This document shows positions 1 to 11,563 of a stretch of DNA of 64,000 nt, in pieces (within the stretch, counting starts at the first letter, position 1; the number at the start of each line of letters is the position of its first letter). Position numbers and translations under genes: made by a program. This DNA comes from Hydractinia symbiolongicarpus. Lineage: Eukaryota > Cnidaria > Hydrozoa > Anthoathecata > Hydractiniidae. The DNA lies in contig NC_079886.1 in the NCBI RefSeq assembly GCF_029227915.1, forward strand, positions 6,078,001 to 6,142,000. Direction: 5' to 3'. The notes under the pieces are model-generated. The model was not told the origin of the DNA and did not search any database. It saw only the letters and a program-made list of their open reading frames with translations.

Positions 1-1236
1 TAAGTAACAAATTTTGAATCAGCTTACTATGGTGCATGAAAATACTCGTTTTTTCATGAAAATCATTATTGGCGAAATTCAACATAAGGGTGGCGTTTGT
101 CGTGAAAAGCACACAGAATTCTTTATAAAAATGAATAAAAAAATGTTACCTCGAAGCGATCACACTCTGTTTTTTATTGTTTTGTTTTCTTCATACGTTA
201 TTCAAAAAGAAGTCCTTGCAGAGCTGCGCATTAAAAACAACACAATGTCACGTCTTCATGAACTGACTTGGTTTTTTTTGAGAAGAACTGGAAGAAAAAT
301 AAAGAACACAGGAAATAAAAATACCATAAAATCATGGAAGAATGTACGAAGTTCAAAGGTTTTTTCCATTCCAATAATTATTGGAATAATTAAGGTGAAA
401 AAATTACGCTGGGGTTGCAAACGAACTTCTTGTTCGCTACTTATGTGATCATTATGCTTTGAGCAAGAATGATCTCACTAATCAGAACAAACATGATTAA
501 TTCCTTTATTATTTCAGAGGGTAACATGTGGTCACACTGGCTTTATGCCCATTGGTTGGTTGATTTTAATCCGGTTTTCTCTAAGAAATTAAGTTGTATT
601 TATTGGTGGATTTGAATTAGGACGTTGCTCTGACATTTTTGTTTGAAGAAAGCTTTTGTGTGAGAGAAACTTTGATTATCATTTTGATATTTGAAAAAAG
701 CTTAGTTAACTAGGCTTATTTCAGAACGAACGTAAAGAATAACATTTGTTTTTTTATTACTCTGTATAAATTTCTGCTTACTTTAGTTAATTAATTTTAA
801 AATAAAAAAGGAAAAGTTTATCAACAAAAGTGGTAGTTTGTTCAGCGATAAATAAAAACTTTACTGGAACGTTTTCACCTTAGCATCAGTGGCTGATTCA
901 CAACCTTTGAAAAAGAATGTAAAATATGTATTGCCCCTTAGTAACCAGATGCTGGCCTCTTCCGCCCCCTTTTATCAGAAAAAAAGCTGAATGACAGTCA
1001 GTTCATTTTTCTAATTGTGAAAATTTTGACGTTCCAGGTTAAATGTTCTTTACCTGACAAAAATTAGGGTTTGCATGATTAAACAAAGGATTGCACAAGA
1101 AATCACAATAACGCTGGAAAATTTTCTGTATAACAAACTGTTATGTTCTGTATAATTTTTGTATATATGTCTCACTTTAAGCATGATAAGACTAGGTTTT
1201 AATGTGCTCTAAAGAAAGTTTAACAGCCACTCAACC
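1..1236. other. Intergenic, AT-rich
   Basis: I see no supportable gene here. An open stretch on the plus strand at about 14-448 has no homology I recognise, no clear start context and biased AT-rich composition, so I treat it as chance. It could hold the promoter of the small secreted protein that starts at 1237, but I cannot point to a specific element. Confidence 0.4.
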
Positions 1237-1656
1237 ATGTTGCTGTTTCAAGTACACATTCTTATAATTCTGCAGTTCTTCGAAACTTTATCACAACACG
1301 TTGATAAACATCACTACAAATCATTTTATGTAGATCGTTTTGAACCAAAAAATGCAGGTTTGAATCGCAGAGGAAGTCCGTGGCCTTACTATGAGTGGCA
1401 AAAAAAGCAACACGAAAACGATAAACGAATTCACACAGAAGTTTTGAGAGAAAACAAAGTACATCAAGACGAAAACAAGAAACAGTACGATGAAAGTTTG
1501 CATGAGAGTCAAGAAACACGTCGCATGCAAGATGAAACTAAACGAGAATCTTCTGTCAAGCAGGCTGAGAAAGGCGAACCCGGGAAACAAAGGAGTAGCT
1601 TTGAAAAGAAAGCTAAACGTAAAGGTAAATCTGAATTTCTACCCAACCTTAAATAA
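1237..1656 (+). CDS. Small secreted, highly charged protein (intronless)
   Basis: A 139-residue frame runs from an ATG at 1237 to TAA at 1654-1656. Residues 1-20 form a hydrophobic signal peptide (LLFQVHILIILQFF core), followed by a short neutral region with a GSPWPYYEW motif near residues 46-54. The rest, about residues 55-138, is rich in K, E, H, Q, D and R with no hydrophobic core, so it should be extended or a single charged helix. No cysteines are present, so no disulphide fold is expected. There is no transmembrane segment after the signal. The family is not recognised. Its length and layout resemble the three-exon gene at 4271-6434, which suggests tandem divergent paralogues, but residue identity is weak. 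A polyadenylation signal overlaps the stop codon. Export is inferred only from the signal peptide; matrix, mucus or peptide-precursor roles all remain open. Confidence 0.55.
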   Translation: MLLFQVHILIILQFFETLSQHVDKHHYKSFYVDRFEPKNAGLNRRGSPWPYYEWQKKQHENDKRIHTEVLRENKVHQDENKKQYDESLHESQETRRMQDETKRESSVKQAEKGEPGKQRSSFEKKAKRKGKSEFLPNLK

Positions 1657-1657
1657 A
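1652..1657 (+). terminator. AATAAA polyadenylation signal overlapping the stop codon
   Basis: AATAAA spans the TAA stop (1654-1656) of the secreted protein gene. If used, the 3' UTR would be only about 10-30 nt long. Use is not proven. Confidence 0.35.
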
Positions 1658-1723
1658 AGTGCAACGTGATGAGCAATGATCTCTAAAAATACAGATATAA
1701 GTTAGATTGCTTGAATTTCTTGA

Positions 1724-1817
1724 CAACCTCGTCCCCAGGGGTTCTTTTCTTTTGACATCAAGGCGAAGTAACCGCTAGCGGCTTTGGCATAGGCAACAAA
1801 CCCTGGGGATGAGGATG
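1724..1817 (+). mobile_element. MITE, family A copy 1
   Basis: The element begins CAACCTCGTCCCCAGG and ends with the near reverse complement CCTGGGGATGAGGATG. The centre holds the palindrome-like CCGCTAGCGG. Flanks TTTCTTGA (left) and ATTCTTGA (right) match at 7 of 8 bases and look like an 8-bp target-site duplication. The interior is shared with the copy at 46938-47031. It has no coding capacity. A second half-element, starting AATCTCATTCCCAGG, follows at about 1837-1866. Confidence 0.7.
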
Positions 1818-1869
1818 AATTCTTGATAGACTGAGCAATCTCATTCCCAGGATTCTTTTGTCTCTTTGT

Positions 1870-4270
1870 TCATCGCTAATTATGGCAGAAGAGTTGGTCA
1901 ATTCTGGCCGTTATGACTTTATTGAAACCACATGTTGTACAACAAAGCGCCACAACAAAAGTTGCACAGAGATTTACTTAACTAGATCGCTACAACACTT
2001 GCACAGCCAATTAGCGATTAGAAACTTGGAAACGAAGATTCAGGCGTTCATATTTTGACAAGAGAACACATCTATAGTCTCTATTATTATTAAGTTATTA
2101 ACGCCAAAGATGTGCAAAAGCAATTTTGAAATACCTAGACGTGAATACTTCTTGGTTTGCAGCTTTATCCAGCTTTAATTTTAAACGCTTAAAAATAAAT
2201 ACCGTCTTGTTAGATTCCTGATATACTTTTTTATAGGTTATAAAGAAATGGTTTTAACCGATAAAGAATCAAACAATTTCCTCACATCTAGAAAAAAGAA
2301 ACATTACTTTTAACCATTCGGCAAAATACACTGACGAATTATCGTTAAATTTCATGCTTGATTGAGCCGTAAGAAAACATTATTTTGACTATAAACTAAC
2401 TGCTCAAAAAGTTATGTTTCGTAACAAGCAGAGTGGTGGTACAATATACGAATATATATTTAGTAGAGTATGTAGATATTGTAAAGAGGGTTTGAAAGAC
2501 CTGTGAAATTAACGTTGCCAGAGAAACGGTAATAAAGATTTTTCAAATGCTAAGCATTAAATGTCATATAATATTCTCTGTTATGTAAATCTACTATTAT
2601 ATATTTTTTATAAAATATATTTTTAATAAACGATCTTTTAAGTGCTCACGATAAACACACAGTACTGTTCCGTCAATTTTATACTAAAGAACTCTGCATA
2701 GGGGGTAGGGGGGGTAGAGGGGGTGGCATGTATTCTCTTCACAGAGCTGGGGGGTCGGGAATGGGTGGGGGGCATGATCTCCACATGATCTCCACAAATT
2801 TTATATTAGAATCAACATTTTTTAAAGAGGTCTATTATTTTACTTTATGTTTTTTTATTTATTTTTCATTTAAAAAAAGCTTCTGCAAGATTTCGTAAAT
2901 GACGTTAAGTGTGAAAATAGGGAAGGAAAAGAAATATTTAAGCTAATGAAAGGAAATCGCAGAGATATCTAAGAAATCAGTGGTGAAAAATTTAGTGAAA
3001 AACGTAATTTCTCGCGAAAGTTTCTTCCCTTAAAGTATTTAGGGTTTTGTCTTTCTTCAGAACGGGACAAGAAAACATCTCGTCGGGCCGTTATTTTAAA
3101 ACAGAGCAGAGAGCCCCGGAAATGACGTTGACAGGTCATTTTTGCTCAAATGACCTGGAAACGGCCAATCTTGTTCAAAGAGCTTATTTTGGGTTTTCTG
3201 ATATGTAGCTGGCGCAAAAGAAGTAGCTCTCGTACTGGTCGGCCTAAAAGCCGTTTGCTTCCTTGTCTAGTTTTTACCCTGGGACATTTAAAGGTAAACT
3301 TCCCATTTGTGTGAACAAATGTCGAATGTAAACGTTCTGGCTAATCTGAAAGCGGTAAGACGAAAAGTATTTAGCTTGCTGACTGACTGGCTGGCGACTT
3401 GAATGCGAGAAATCTACCCCTTTTGCGTTTTTATAAATTTTTAAATTTTAGTTGAACCTTTGGCTGCATACAAGTCCTAAATAAACGCTTTTTACTACCT
3501 ATAGCGACCAAGAAGAGCAACTTTCAGTCTATTTTGGTCTTGGATTACATTACATTCATAACTTTAAAAACTAGCTTGCTAATACATATTACTTATCTTT
3601 GAAAAATGAAATTAGATTGGTTAGCTAACAAGCACACAAAATTCTTAGATGGTTGCAATTCTAATTCTTGTTTAGATTTAAAGTGAGTTATTAACTTGAC
3701 ATAGCATTTTAATCTTACTTTACCAGCAACAAACTCTTTAGGTGTGCACTGCAATTGTATGCTTGTACTGTTGTTAACAAAATAACCGCTGTGATATCAT
3801 GCCGAACTTATTTTATTACAAGGCGGTAAACACATTAAAAATTGCCAAAGTAATTTTAAACCATTTAGGCCTTTTTACCCTTCGTATAAGGCGTCTGGTT
3901 GGGCAAAAATTTCAAATTGCGAAATTATTGAGCCAATTAAATTCGAACTTCAACCGCCCAGGCCCAGGGCTCTTCTTTCGCGCCAGCTTGCATATCAGAA
4001 AGAGAAAAAGAAGCTCTAGGTACGAGATTGAGAAAGGCCAAGCGACTGAGGGGATTGATTATTTATTTAAATTATTAAGAGTATTGTATTGAAAAATCAT
4101 ACCTTTCTACAAACTCGTCCCCAAGGCTTTCCGTCTAAATATAGAAAAATTAAAAAGTTCTAGCAACGAGGTTGTCATTTGTACTATCTTTAAAAAAATC
4201 ATTCTGTTTGAGGTTAGTTCAAAAGTTAAAAAATTGTTAACATTACAAACTAGATAAATTTTATTACATA
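1870..4270. other. Intergenic; G-rich tract and MITE remnants
   Basis: No gene can be supported. A G-rich block lies at 2701-2784. A stretch at about 3955-4050 with CCCAGGGCTCTTCTTT and GTACGAGATTGAG ends is a decayed copy of the CAACCTCG MITE; this explains the apparent reading frame at 3799-4092, which I do not call a gene. Confidence 0.4.
2701..2784 (+). repeat. G-rich tract
   Basis: Runs of four to eight G separated by one to three bases (GGGGGTAGGGGGGGTAGAGG, then TGGGGGG and GGGTGGGGGG) stand out in otherwise AT-rich DNA. Several G-runs close together satisfy the usual G-quadruplex pattern. No gene context explains it. Confidence 0.6.
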
Positions 4271-6434
4271 ATGCATCTTGCTGTGTTATGTTATTTTTTG
4301 CTGCCAACGTTCGTGTATACGGAAAATGAACACTTGAGAAGCTATCTAGAACAAAAAGCGCACTATCTTGGACACTTTGGTGAAATGTTGAAACGCAAAA
4401 GCGAACAGTATTACTCAAAACGGGAGGTAATTTTTTTTTTGTACACGTTTTCCAAATCAGTAATGTAAATTTTTTTTGCTAAGGCTGACTGTTATTTAAA
4501 ATCTTCTCTTCTTTTACAAACTCAACTGTTTTTTTTTTTCTTGTTGACTTTTTACTTGTGATTATCAAATTTGCATTTTTGCCTGTTCAGTTGGGCTACT
4601 GCGCCAACCTGAAATAACCTTTAGTTATAATGACGTCTTCACATAGAACATTTTGAAGAAGACATATCTCAGAACTGATTGCTTGTTTTGTGTGAGAAGC
4701 ATCTTATAAAAACTCGAGTCTTAAATCTTTTAGCTTATAACCAAAAGTTAGCCTGGACTGTGCAAGTGAGAAAAGAAAAAGAACAAACAATATAAATTAT
4801 AAAAACATTATGAGTTTTTGAGATTTTTTTCTTGTTTTAAAAGTCATAGGAAGTCTCTTACGACGACAAACGTGATGAAAACTGAGTTTGAAATTTATTG
4901 GTTCACCTGCTTACATGCAGACACATTAATTTTGATTTTTCAAATAGATAGTCAACATGCAAAAATGAAAAAACAACAGGTGAAGCTGGAAAATACAGAA
5001 ACTTAAGGCCGGTTTTTATTATCATAAAAGCAGTTGCCGCTCCCATTTTAATGGGAACATTACAAACAACAAAACGACACAAGAGATATGCACAAGAAAT
5101 GTTGAACAGATGTTGACAATTTTGGACTAAATTTAAATAATGTTTTCTATCCCTGCAACAGTTGCACGTGTTGTTTTTTAAGTAGTTTTTAAAGACTTTG
5201 AATGTATGTTGTCTCATGTTACTTTCGTTATAAAAGTTTGTAACTGATTTCTTTTTTTGCCTTTTTTCTACAGAATATAGTAGTAAACGCTGCCAAAAAT
5301 CATTTGTGCTTGCCGTCCAACATACCCTTCTTGATTTGCTACGTTTTTAAGCTTTGTACTGGAAACGAGGTTGCGTAATTTTCAATGTCTTGTAGGAATA
5401 TGCAAATTGGTTGGTGAATTACAGAGAGATGGAACGTGAAAATCAACATCATCATCTCGAATCACAAGATGAACAACAAGAATTATCACATGAGCACGCT
5501 GAGGTGGAGCGCGAAACTCGTCATGAACATCGCCACCATGGAGGAGGGTTATTGAAACGAAGTCTCATCAAGGGCAAGTACTTTTATATATCTCGTTTAT
5601 ATCTCGAAGTTAACCTCAACTTAACAATACTACATCTGCAGACCCATAGCGCAAGTAAACATCTTTTAACCTTTCGTAAGGCTCGTTTCCATTTGTCTGC
5701 ATTCTCAGCTAAAGCGCAAAAAGCACACGAGCTGTTTATAGCGCATATGCACTTTGACAAAACTAGAGTTAAAATCAGCATTCGTTATACCATTTCAGAC
5801 TAGTTAAAAGTCCATTAGCAACCAAAGTCACCGTGTGAACAAAATCAAATTGCGCGTGTTCCTAATATCAATAGATCGGTAATGATGATTTACTGGTACG
5901 ATGTAAGGAATGCATGCGATTGTATCATACACGTAGTAAAGACAGAATAGAATGTATTTGTCTTGACATTATCATACTCTATTCACATATTTAAATATAT
6001 ACAACGAATATTTACGCCATCATAATATAGTAACTTAAATTTGCCGAGTTTGATTTAATAGGCGGATGCACATGGATGGCAAATAACTTAACTTTTTCAT
6101 ATTTGTCCCTAGAAAACCGGGGTTGCCGTGTTGATTTTTCTCTGTATGAAGACCCCGGCCAAGGTTTTGTGTCCCTTTTTTGTACTAGCTTTTAAATTCT
6201 GAAAAAAAAAAGAAGAATGATACAAAATACACCTCAATTCCAAAATTTAGTTAAAGTAACGCAAGTTTAAAACATGATAAGATAAATATATTTACAAAAC
6301 CAACGTACATAAATAAAATAAAACTACAATATAAAATATTAATTATTCCATTTTTCATATTTTTAGATCCATCTTTCATAATAAGGCCACCAAAAGAAGC
6401 TCTACAGTTTTTTAAACAAAGAAGAAAAATTTGA
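4271..6434 (+). CDS. Small secreted charged protein, three exons with a GC-AG intron
   Basis: Model: exons 4271-4426, 5396-5573 and 6367-6434, giving 133 residues. Exon 1 encodes a signal peptide (MHLAVLCYFLLPTFVYT) and a charged helix. It ends at GAG|GTAATT in phase 0 and joins TGTAG|GAATATGC. Exon 2 carries an NWLVNYREMEREN segment and a His/Glu/Gln-rich stretch (HHHLESQDEQQ, EHRHHGG), then LLKRSLIK. It ends in phase 1 at AAGG|GCAAGT, a GC donor of the usual GC-AG type. The TTTTTAG|ATCC acceptor restores the frame and gives a 22-residue tail ending FFKQRRKI before TGA. The alternative GTACTT donor shifts frame and stops early, so I prefer the GC donor. The family is not recognised. Size, signal peptide and charge pattern resemble the gene at 1237-1656. 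Basic LLKR and KQRRK sites could be convertase targets, so a peptide precursor is possible but unproven. Confidence 0.6.
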
Positions 6435-6545
6435 ACTTCTAATCACAAGTACGAGGGGATCCAAAGAAAGTCAAACCAGGTGGTGATTTCCAGAGACAAC
6501 TAAGTGGAAAAGCTTCAAGCTTTAAACTGAGAGGATACTGTCCGT

Positions 6546-6635
6546 GAAACAAACGTAAATTGTTAACTCGACGGCAGTGTTATAACTCACGGCGGTGTTA
6601 TAACTCAACGACTATAACTCGACCACAGTGTTGGA
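6546..6635. repeat. Short tandem repeat covering the claudin-like stop codon
   Basis: Read on the minus strand, a unit of about 17-20 bp (AACACTGTGGTCGAGTTATA and variants) recurs three to four times. The first copy encodes the last residues and stop codon of the claudin-like gene; the others lie in its 3' UTR. Confidence 0.6.
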
Positions 6636-8278
6636 CCCTTTATGATATCGGTACCGTGGTTGTGGTGGAATAAAAAATTTTCTTCCGTAAAACTTCACGT
6701 CTCCTACACATGTGTGCGTAACTAGTCCAATTAACATAAAAATGGTTCCAATCCACAAACAAAAATATGAGAGGCCTGGTGACCAAGGTTCTTTAATGAA
6801 TTGAGATGTGTAAATGATTAGACACGCGATACCAAGCAACGCTGAAAAAAATGGAGAAACATAAAATAGGATACAATGATGTTATCAAATGATTGAAATT
6901 TCTGGCGTGGTCGCACGGCTTGTTAAAAAAGTTGATACCACCGCCTAACTGGTCGTTAGTCTGTACAAATTCCACGGGAATTTACCCGTCGCAGCAAATT
7001 TGATAAAAATATATCGTATTTGTTATTTGTAGCTGAAAAATTTCGGGCGTGGTTTTGAATGGTCGGATTTTGACCAACAGACACGCAACGGTTATTACTA
7101 TTAAAAAAATTAACGTTGAAAAAAAACAGTGCACAAAATACATGGTATACGTCCGGCTTAAAAAGTTTCAATACAATATGCAACATTCAAATGTGTTTGT
7201 ATATTTGTTACCGTGAAATTCGGTAGATTATCTCGCTAGCGAATAGTCCTCTAGCGTATAAGCATAACTTTTTAATTTATTTATTTATTTCATAGATAGG
7301 CGGATTCGTTAATCAGACTGCTTTCTATGGAAATTCACAACACAAAAATAAGCCAAGAAATTTATAATCTTCTTAAAAAAGTTATTTCAACTAGAGATAA
7401 CCATAGCTTATCAGCCGAGTTTTGAAGCCTTGCATCAAAAAATGTAAATTCTTGGATAAATCTTAGACTTTGCTATTAGTACTCAGACTTTTTTATAAGC
7501 GGAATGAAAATGTTAAAAGTGGAAATACCTGAAACGAGTTCTAATACAGTCACCTGAAGTACAAGTTTAGGTAGACGTGAGGTGGTAGCGGCTAATGAAA
7601 GCAATAAGCTGAGACCACCGCACGCACTTGATGAAACTATCAACGAAAGTAAGAGTTCTTCGAATTCTAAATGGAAGAAAACGTTTTAGAAAAATAGAAC
7701 TCAGAGCGCAAAGAAGCTCAATATCGTTAGTGAAAAAATTACTCTGGGGACGAGATTGAAGGTTACATTTTCATTAAAAACAGAAACAGAAAACCGCACC
7801 TTGAATATTGCTGTATATTCGGAAACTTTTGCTGGCTGTTTAATAAAAAGGTTACTTATGTAAAATCTTGACTAAAAAAGCGCGCTTATTTCATACGCTG
7901 TGCATAATCCCTTTACGCACAGCGTATGAAGCGCCAAATTGATCACGTTTGAACACAAGACAGCGCATAATAGACACAATTAGCTTTGTATTTTTACAGA
8001 AGTTTGTCATAATTTTCTAGAAAGATGTTATTACGCTTACGGTAAAATTCTTTTGCATATTTGGACACTCTCCAGTCGTGGCAAACATTTTTGTGTGTAC
8101 TGTTTCTAATGCATTCTTTAAATATTCCTTGCGTATAGTGAGTTGATATTTTATTCTCGACAATAGTTGCACTTCTCCATGAATCTAACGCCAAAGTTAA
8201 CCCGATTAAAGCCGACGCACAAAACACTAGCGTGGATGCAAAACCCAATTGCAGGAACAGCTTCAGTTTCTTCTCCAT
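6612..8278 (-). CDS. Claudin/PMP22-family four-transmembrane protein
   Basis: Three exons on the minus strand (8278-8041, 7666-7529, 6841-6612) join in phase 1 at both junctions and give 201 residues, the usual claudin size. TM1 is about residues 8-30. The first extracellular loop carries the family signature W-x-GLW-x2-C-x9-C in the form W34, GIF 51-53, C56 and C66, plus an N-glycosylation sequon near residue 59. Exon 2 encodes TM2 and the start of TM3 (LLLSLIVSSSACGGLSLLL, then LPKLVLQVTVLELVS). Exon 3 completes TM3 and encodes TM4 (YFCLWIGTIFMLIGLV) and a cytoplasmic tail. Splice sites are CC|GTAAGC, TTTAG|AATTC, TCAG|GTATTT and TTTTTTCAG|CGTTG. The tail ends NTVVEL, which fits a class II PDZ ligand. 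Such proteins act at cell-cell contacts or as membrane organisers; a true claudin and another PMP22-superfamily member cannot be told apart here. Confidence 0.78.
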
Positions 8279-10689
8279 ATCTACAATAGAAGAAAGATAC
8301 CGTTAATTTCTGGGTCAAGTTGATACCTTGTAAATACTTGATTAAGTCCCGGGGACTTATTTCAAAATCGATAGTAGGAGGGGGGGCATTTAGAGAGGGG
8401 ATTCTAAACAAAAATGGAGCTAAATGAAAAAATGATTTTCCACACTTTTTAACCTTTTCTCTTCGAGAAACAACATAACTATAGTCATTAAACGTCCATT
8501 AGAAGCCGCTCCGGGGCGTTTAATCAGAAAGCGCTTATGTAAAAAATAATCTGAAAATAGGGGGGGGGGGGGGGCTGTATTCACACGGAGCGCTAAATAG
8601 ACCATCTACGAGATTCAAATATGCTCTCCTTTGAATAAGCCTCAACCCTAAAAATGATTTACTTTACTGGCAAAAATCTGAGATACAGTGAAGTTGGGGA
8701 AGAAAAAAGATAACCATACCCACATCCAGGGAGCTTTTGCATTCACGTTTAGTCAGAAGATTTTCATAATCAGATTAGAAATAAAAAATTTGTCATTCTA
8801 TCGACCTTTTGTAATAAGCATAACCTTCCCAAATTCTTACCAACATATGGTAATTTTTTTGCTCACTAATAAATTTCTTCTTCTGTGCTGAAGTAGATAT
8901 CAAGCTCAAAATTAAAAATGACTGTGAAAAAAAGATTTGTCAAGTTCTAAAGCAGGGTTTCGCGTTACACAATATGTCTGTGCGCATCACAATGACAAGA
9001 AGAGGAAATAAATAAGTAAATATTGTAACTTATCTACTTTGTGGAAAAGCCCAGCTAATATGGCGGGTTCTGTGTTTCATTAATATAATGGCGCACCTGG
9101 TTGTTTATTTAAAAGTTTGACCAATTAGAGTTGACTAAAATTAAGTAAATGTTAACTTTAAGGCTGTCTTAAACTGTTTGTTTTGTTTTTTTGTAAAAAT
9201 CAAGAATCACGCAACAGCAAACTATAGCACATATCACATGAAACGAATTTTTGGCAAATAACTCAATCTTGCGAAATCTTTATATTATTAGGTTGGGTTG
9301 AGTAATTTATAATAAGCAGGAAGTTTTCCCAAGTCAAATAATTGGATTGAAACAAGAATTTTAATGAGAAAACCATTTATATAACTTTAGTGACTGCAAA
9401 GTACACCTAAACTGAAAACAAAAAAGAATGATTTTTTCAGTTTGTCAACTTTTGCAGAACTTTATCTAAGCAATTATTATATTTCCAGGAGTTCTAAGGA
9501 GCTTTTAGCGATTATAGTCGATCTGCTGGTTATATCTTAAAAAAATGTTTCTTCAGTCGCTTGACATCTGAGCTGATCATCGCGCTAGTTGAGTCAGTTA
9601 TTATGCACGAGGGCAAAACCATTGTCAGGCCTTCTATTATAATTTTAGAGTCAATTTTCACGGAATTTCTTTGCTTTTCTTTGATTTTTTGCCGATAACT
9701 TCTGGCACTAAACACGATTTCTGAACACCTGTTGCTTCAAAGCCGACGGAGTTTGGCACCGCCAGAAAAAAAAGAGAGCTTCCTTTTATATTAATAAGCC
9801 TCTCAGGATTGAAGATATGTTGAAGTTCTTTCTAGAAACATTTTAATGTTTGTTAATTTTTATGACCTAAATGATTGCTAGTTTATGGTTTAATTTATGG
9901 TTCTTTAATCTTAAAAAATATCCCCTTTTCATACCCCTCCCAATTTGTGAGGTTAGAACAACTTAGAGAACTTTTGGAGCAGTAGTGGTGACAAGAACAT
10001 AACAACGTTGAAGCCGAGATAAAAAGGTTTTTCAAAAATCGTTTTATAAGTTAAGAGCTCATAAAATACTCACTACCTTTTTAAAGTTTCCATGCACGTA
10101 CCTGTATTAATCAGAACTGAATTTTTCACTAAGATATTCCGAGTGCTTGATCTCAAAGCTTCTCCATACTTCACATTGAACAGATGGTATTTACGTGCAA
10201 TAAAAAAATTAACAAAAATAATTGTGATCGATTTAGCTGACAATGTCATAATTGACAAAAAAAAAAATTTTGACATCACCCTTCACCGTAGATGCTATAA
10301 ATTGTTGAAGTTAGACATTGCAATTTGCGTCGCATCTTAATTAAATCCTGGACCTTTCAACTGCTCTCTCTCTCTCTCTCTCTGGTGGCTTATTAACTAA
10401 TTAAATTTTTACATTATTTAAGGAATGTCTTTATCAGCATATATGAGGGAAGCACGTGAACAAGTTCAAGCAAACATATTGAAATCGCCATTTTGTGAAG
10501 TCAGCATAATTTCTTGTCTGCTTATTGCAGTTAATTACCAACGTCTTTGCAGTGCTATACACACAAACATCGCTGGTTGTCGAAAAAATGTTTGTATGTT
10601 CAGGCCCTCTTCAATGCTTTTCTTTCTCGGTTCTAGTAAAAAACATTCCTTCAGATGAGTACAGCAAAGCAACTTAGGATCTTTTGATA

Positions 10690-10774
10690 TTACCTAACAA
10701 CCTCAATCACAGGACCTGTTGTATCTTTTAAACGCAGCCTCAATAAGAGACGAAAAGCCCTGGGAACGAGGTTG
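10690..10774 (+). mobile_element. MITE, CAACCTCG family
   Basis: Left end CAACCTCAATCACAGGAC and right end GCCCTGGGAACGAGGTTG are imperfect inverted repeats. The interior CAATAAGAGACGAAAAGC is shared, in either orientation, with copies near 20655 and 39640. Flanks ATTACCTA and ATTACGTA agree at 7 of 8 bases, consistent with an 8-bp target duplication. Confidence 0.65.
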
Positions 10775-10841
10775 ATTACGTAAATAACATGCTTTAAACT
10801 GCACAAGCCTCAAAATTTGGGCTTTGAATTTTTTTTTACAG

Positions 10842-10939
10842 TTAACGCACGTTCTGCATTTTTCACAATTACAACTTTTATCGGGGCTTGTAATGAAAAG
10901 AAAACTTCCCTGGAAGTATCACATTTCTTTCTCAGCCAG
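10842..10939 (+). other. Candidate orphan exon
   Basis: The 98-bp segment has a strong acceptor (nine T, then ACAG) and a reasonable donor (GCCAG|GTAATT). It is open in two frames; one reads NARSAFFTITTFIGAC and onward for 32 codons. A stretch from an ATG at 10425 could join in compatible phase through a donor at about 10634 (TCTA|GTAAAA). No homology is recognised and the link is speculative. Confidence 0.22.
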
Positions 10940-11105
10940 GTAATTTTTTATTAAATGATAAAAATTGCTGACTTGAATGTAGTTGCTTATGTAATAATTT
11001 ATTAGACATACGTTTATTACTAGGTAGTAATACAAATGCATAATTCGGATCAGAAAGTTACCATGTCACATAAACAAGGAAGATTTCAGAAATTTTTAAA
11101 AATCG

Positions 11106-11162
11106 AGCCATAAATCCACTTATGCCAAGTTTTACCACCTGAGCATAAGTGGATTTATGGCT
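11106..11162. repeat. Perfect 20-bp inverted repeat
   Basis: AGCCATAAATCCACTTATGC (11106-11125) is followed after 17 bp by its exact reverse complement (11143-11162). It is probably a MITE or the end of one; it lies just downstream of GARS1. Confidence 0.75.
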
Positions 11163-11563
11163 TTTGATGCTAAAAACACAATCAGGAGTATACTTACGTT
11201 ATGTTTATTAGAGCAAGAATAAAAGTTCGAACGTTGTCCTATGAGTTATATGGGTGAGAAGAAATGGTCCTCTTTTAAGCTTTACAAGAATAGTCACAAA
11301 ACTAAGGCTATAATTACACAAGGCCACGTTCAAACAGTGTAGTGGTGTTAATCACGCATTAAAAGACTGTGTATAGTTAAAATACCCACAACATCAGTTA
11401 AACACACATCAGAACGATTCTCAAGGCTGAACAATATGCCTAGCATATGCTTAAAGAATTTCCTTATCTGAGCGTGAATATGCCTAAAAACCACAACGTA
11501 AAACAATTTCATATAAATAATTCTATTCGTTTTACTATGGACATGGTTTACAAAAACAATCCG

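Larger units (their letters stand above)
8279..11563. other. Intergenic between claudin-like gene and GARS1
   Basis: Mostly AT-rich DNA with no confirmed gene. It contains a run of 15 G at 8560-8574, a CT dinucleotide tract near 10365-10383, one MITE (10690-10774), a possible plus-strand exon (10842-10939) and a 20-bp inverted repeat (11106-11162). Confidence 0.4.

Noticed and set aside
14-448. Open plus-strand stretch of 144 codons at the left edge
   Set aside because: Has no homology, no signal peptide and poor start context; composition fits chance in AT-rich DNA.
3799-4092. Plus-strand frame of 97 codons
   Set aside because: Its second half is a decayed MITE (CCCAGGGCTCTTCTTT to TACGAGATTGAG).
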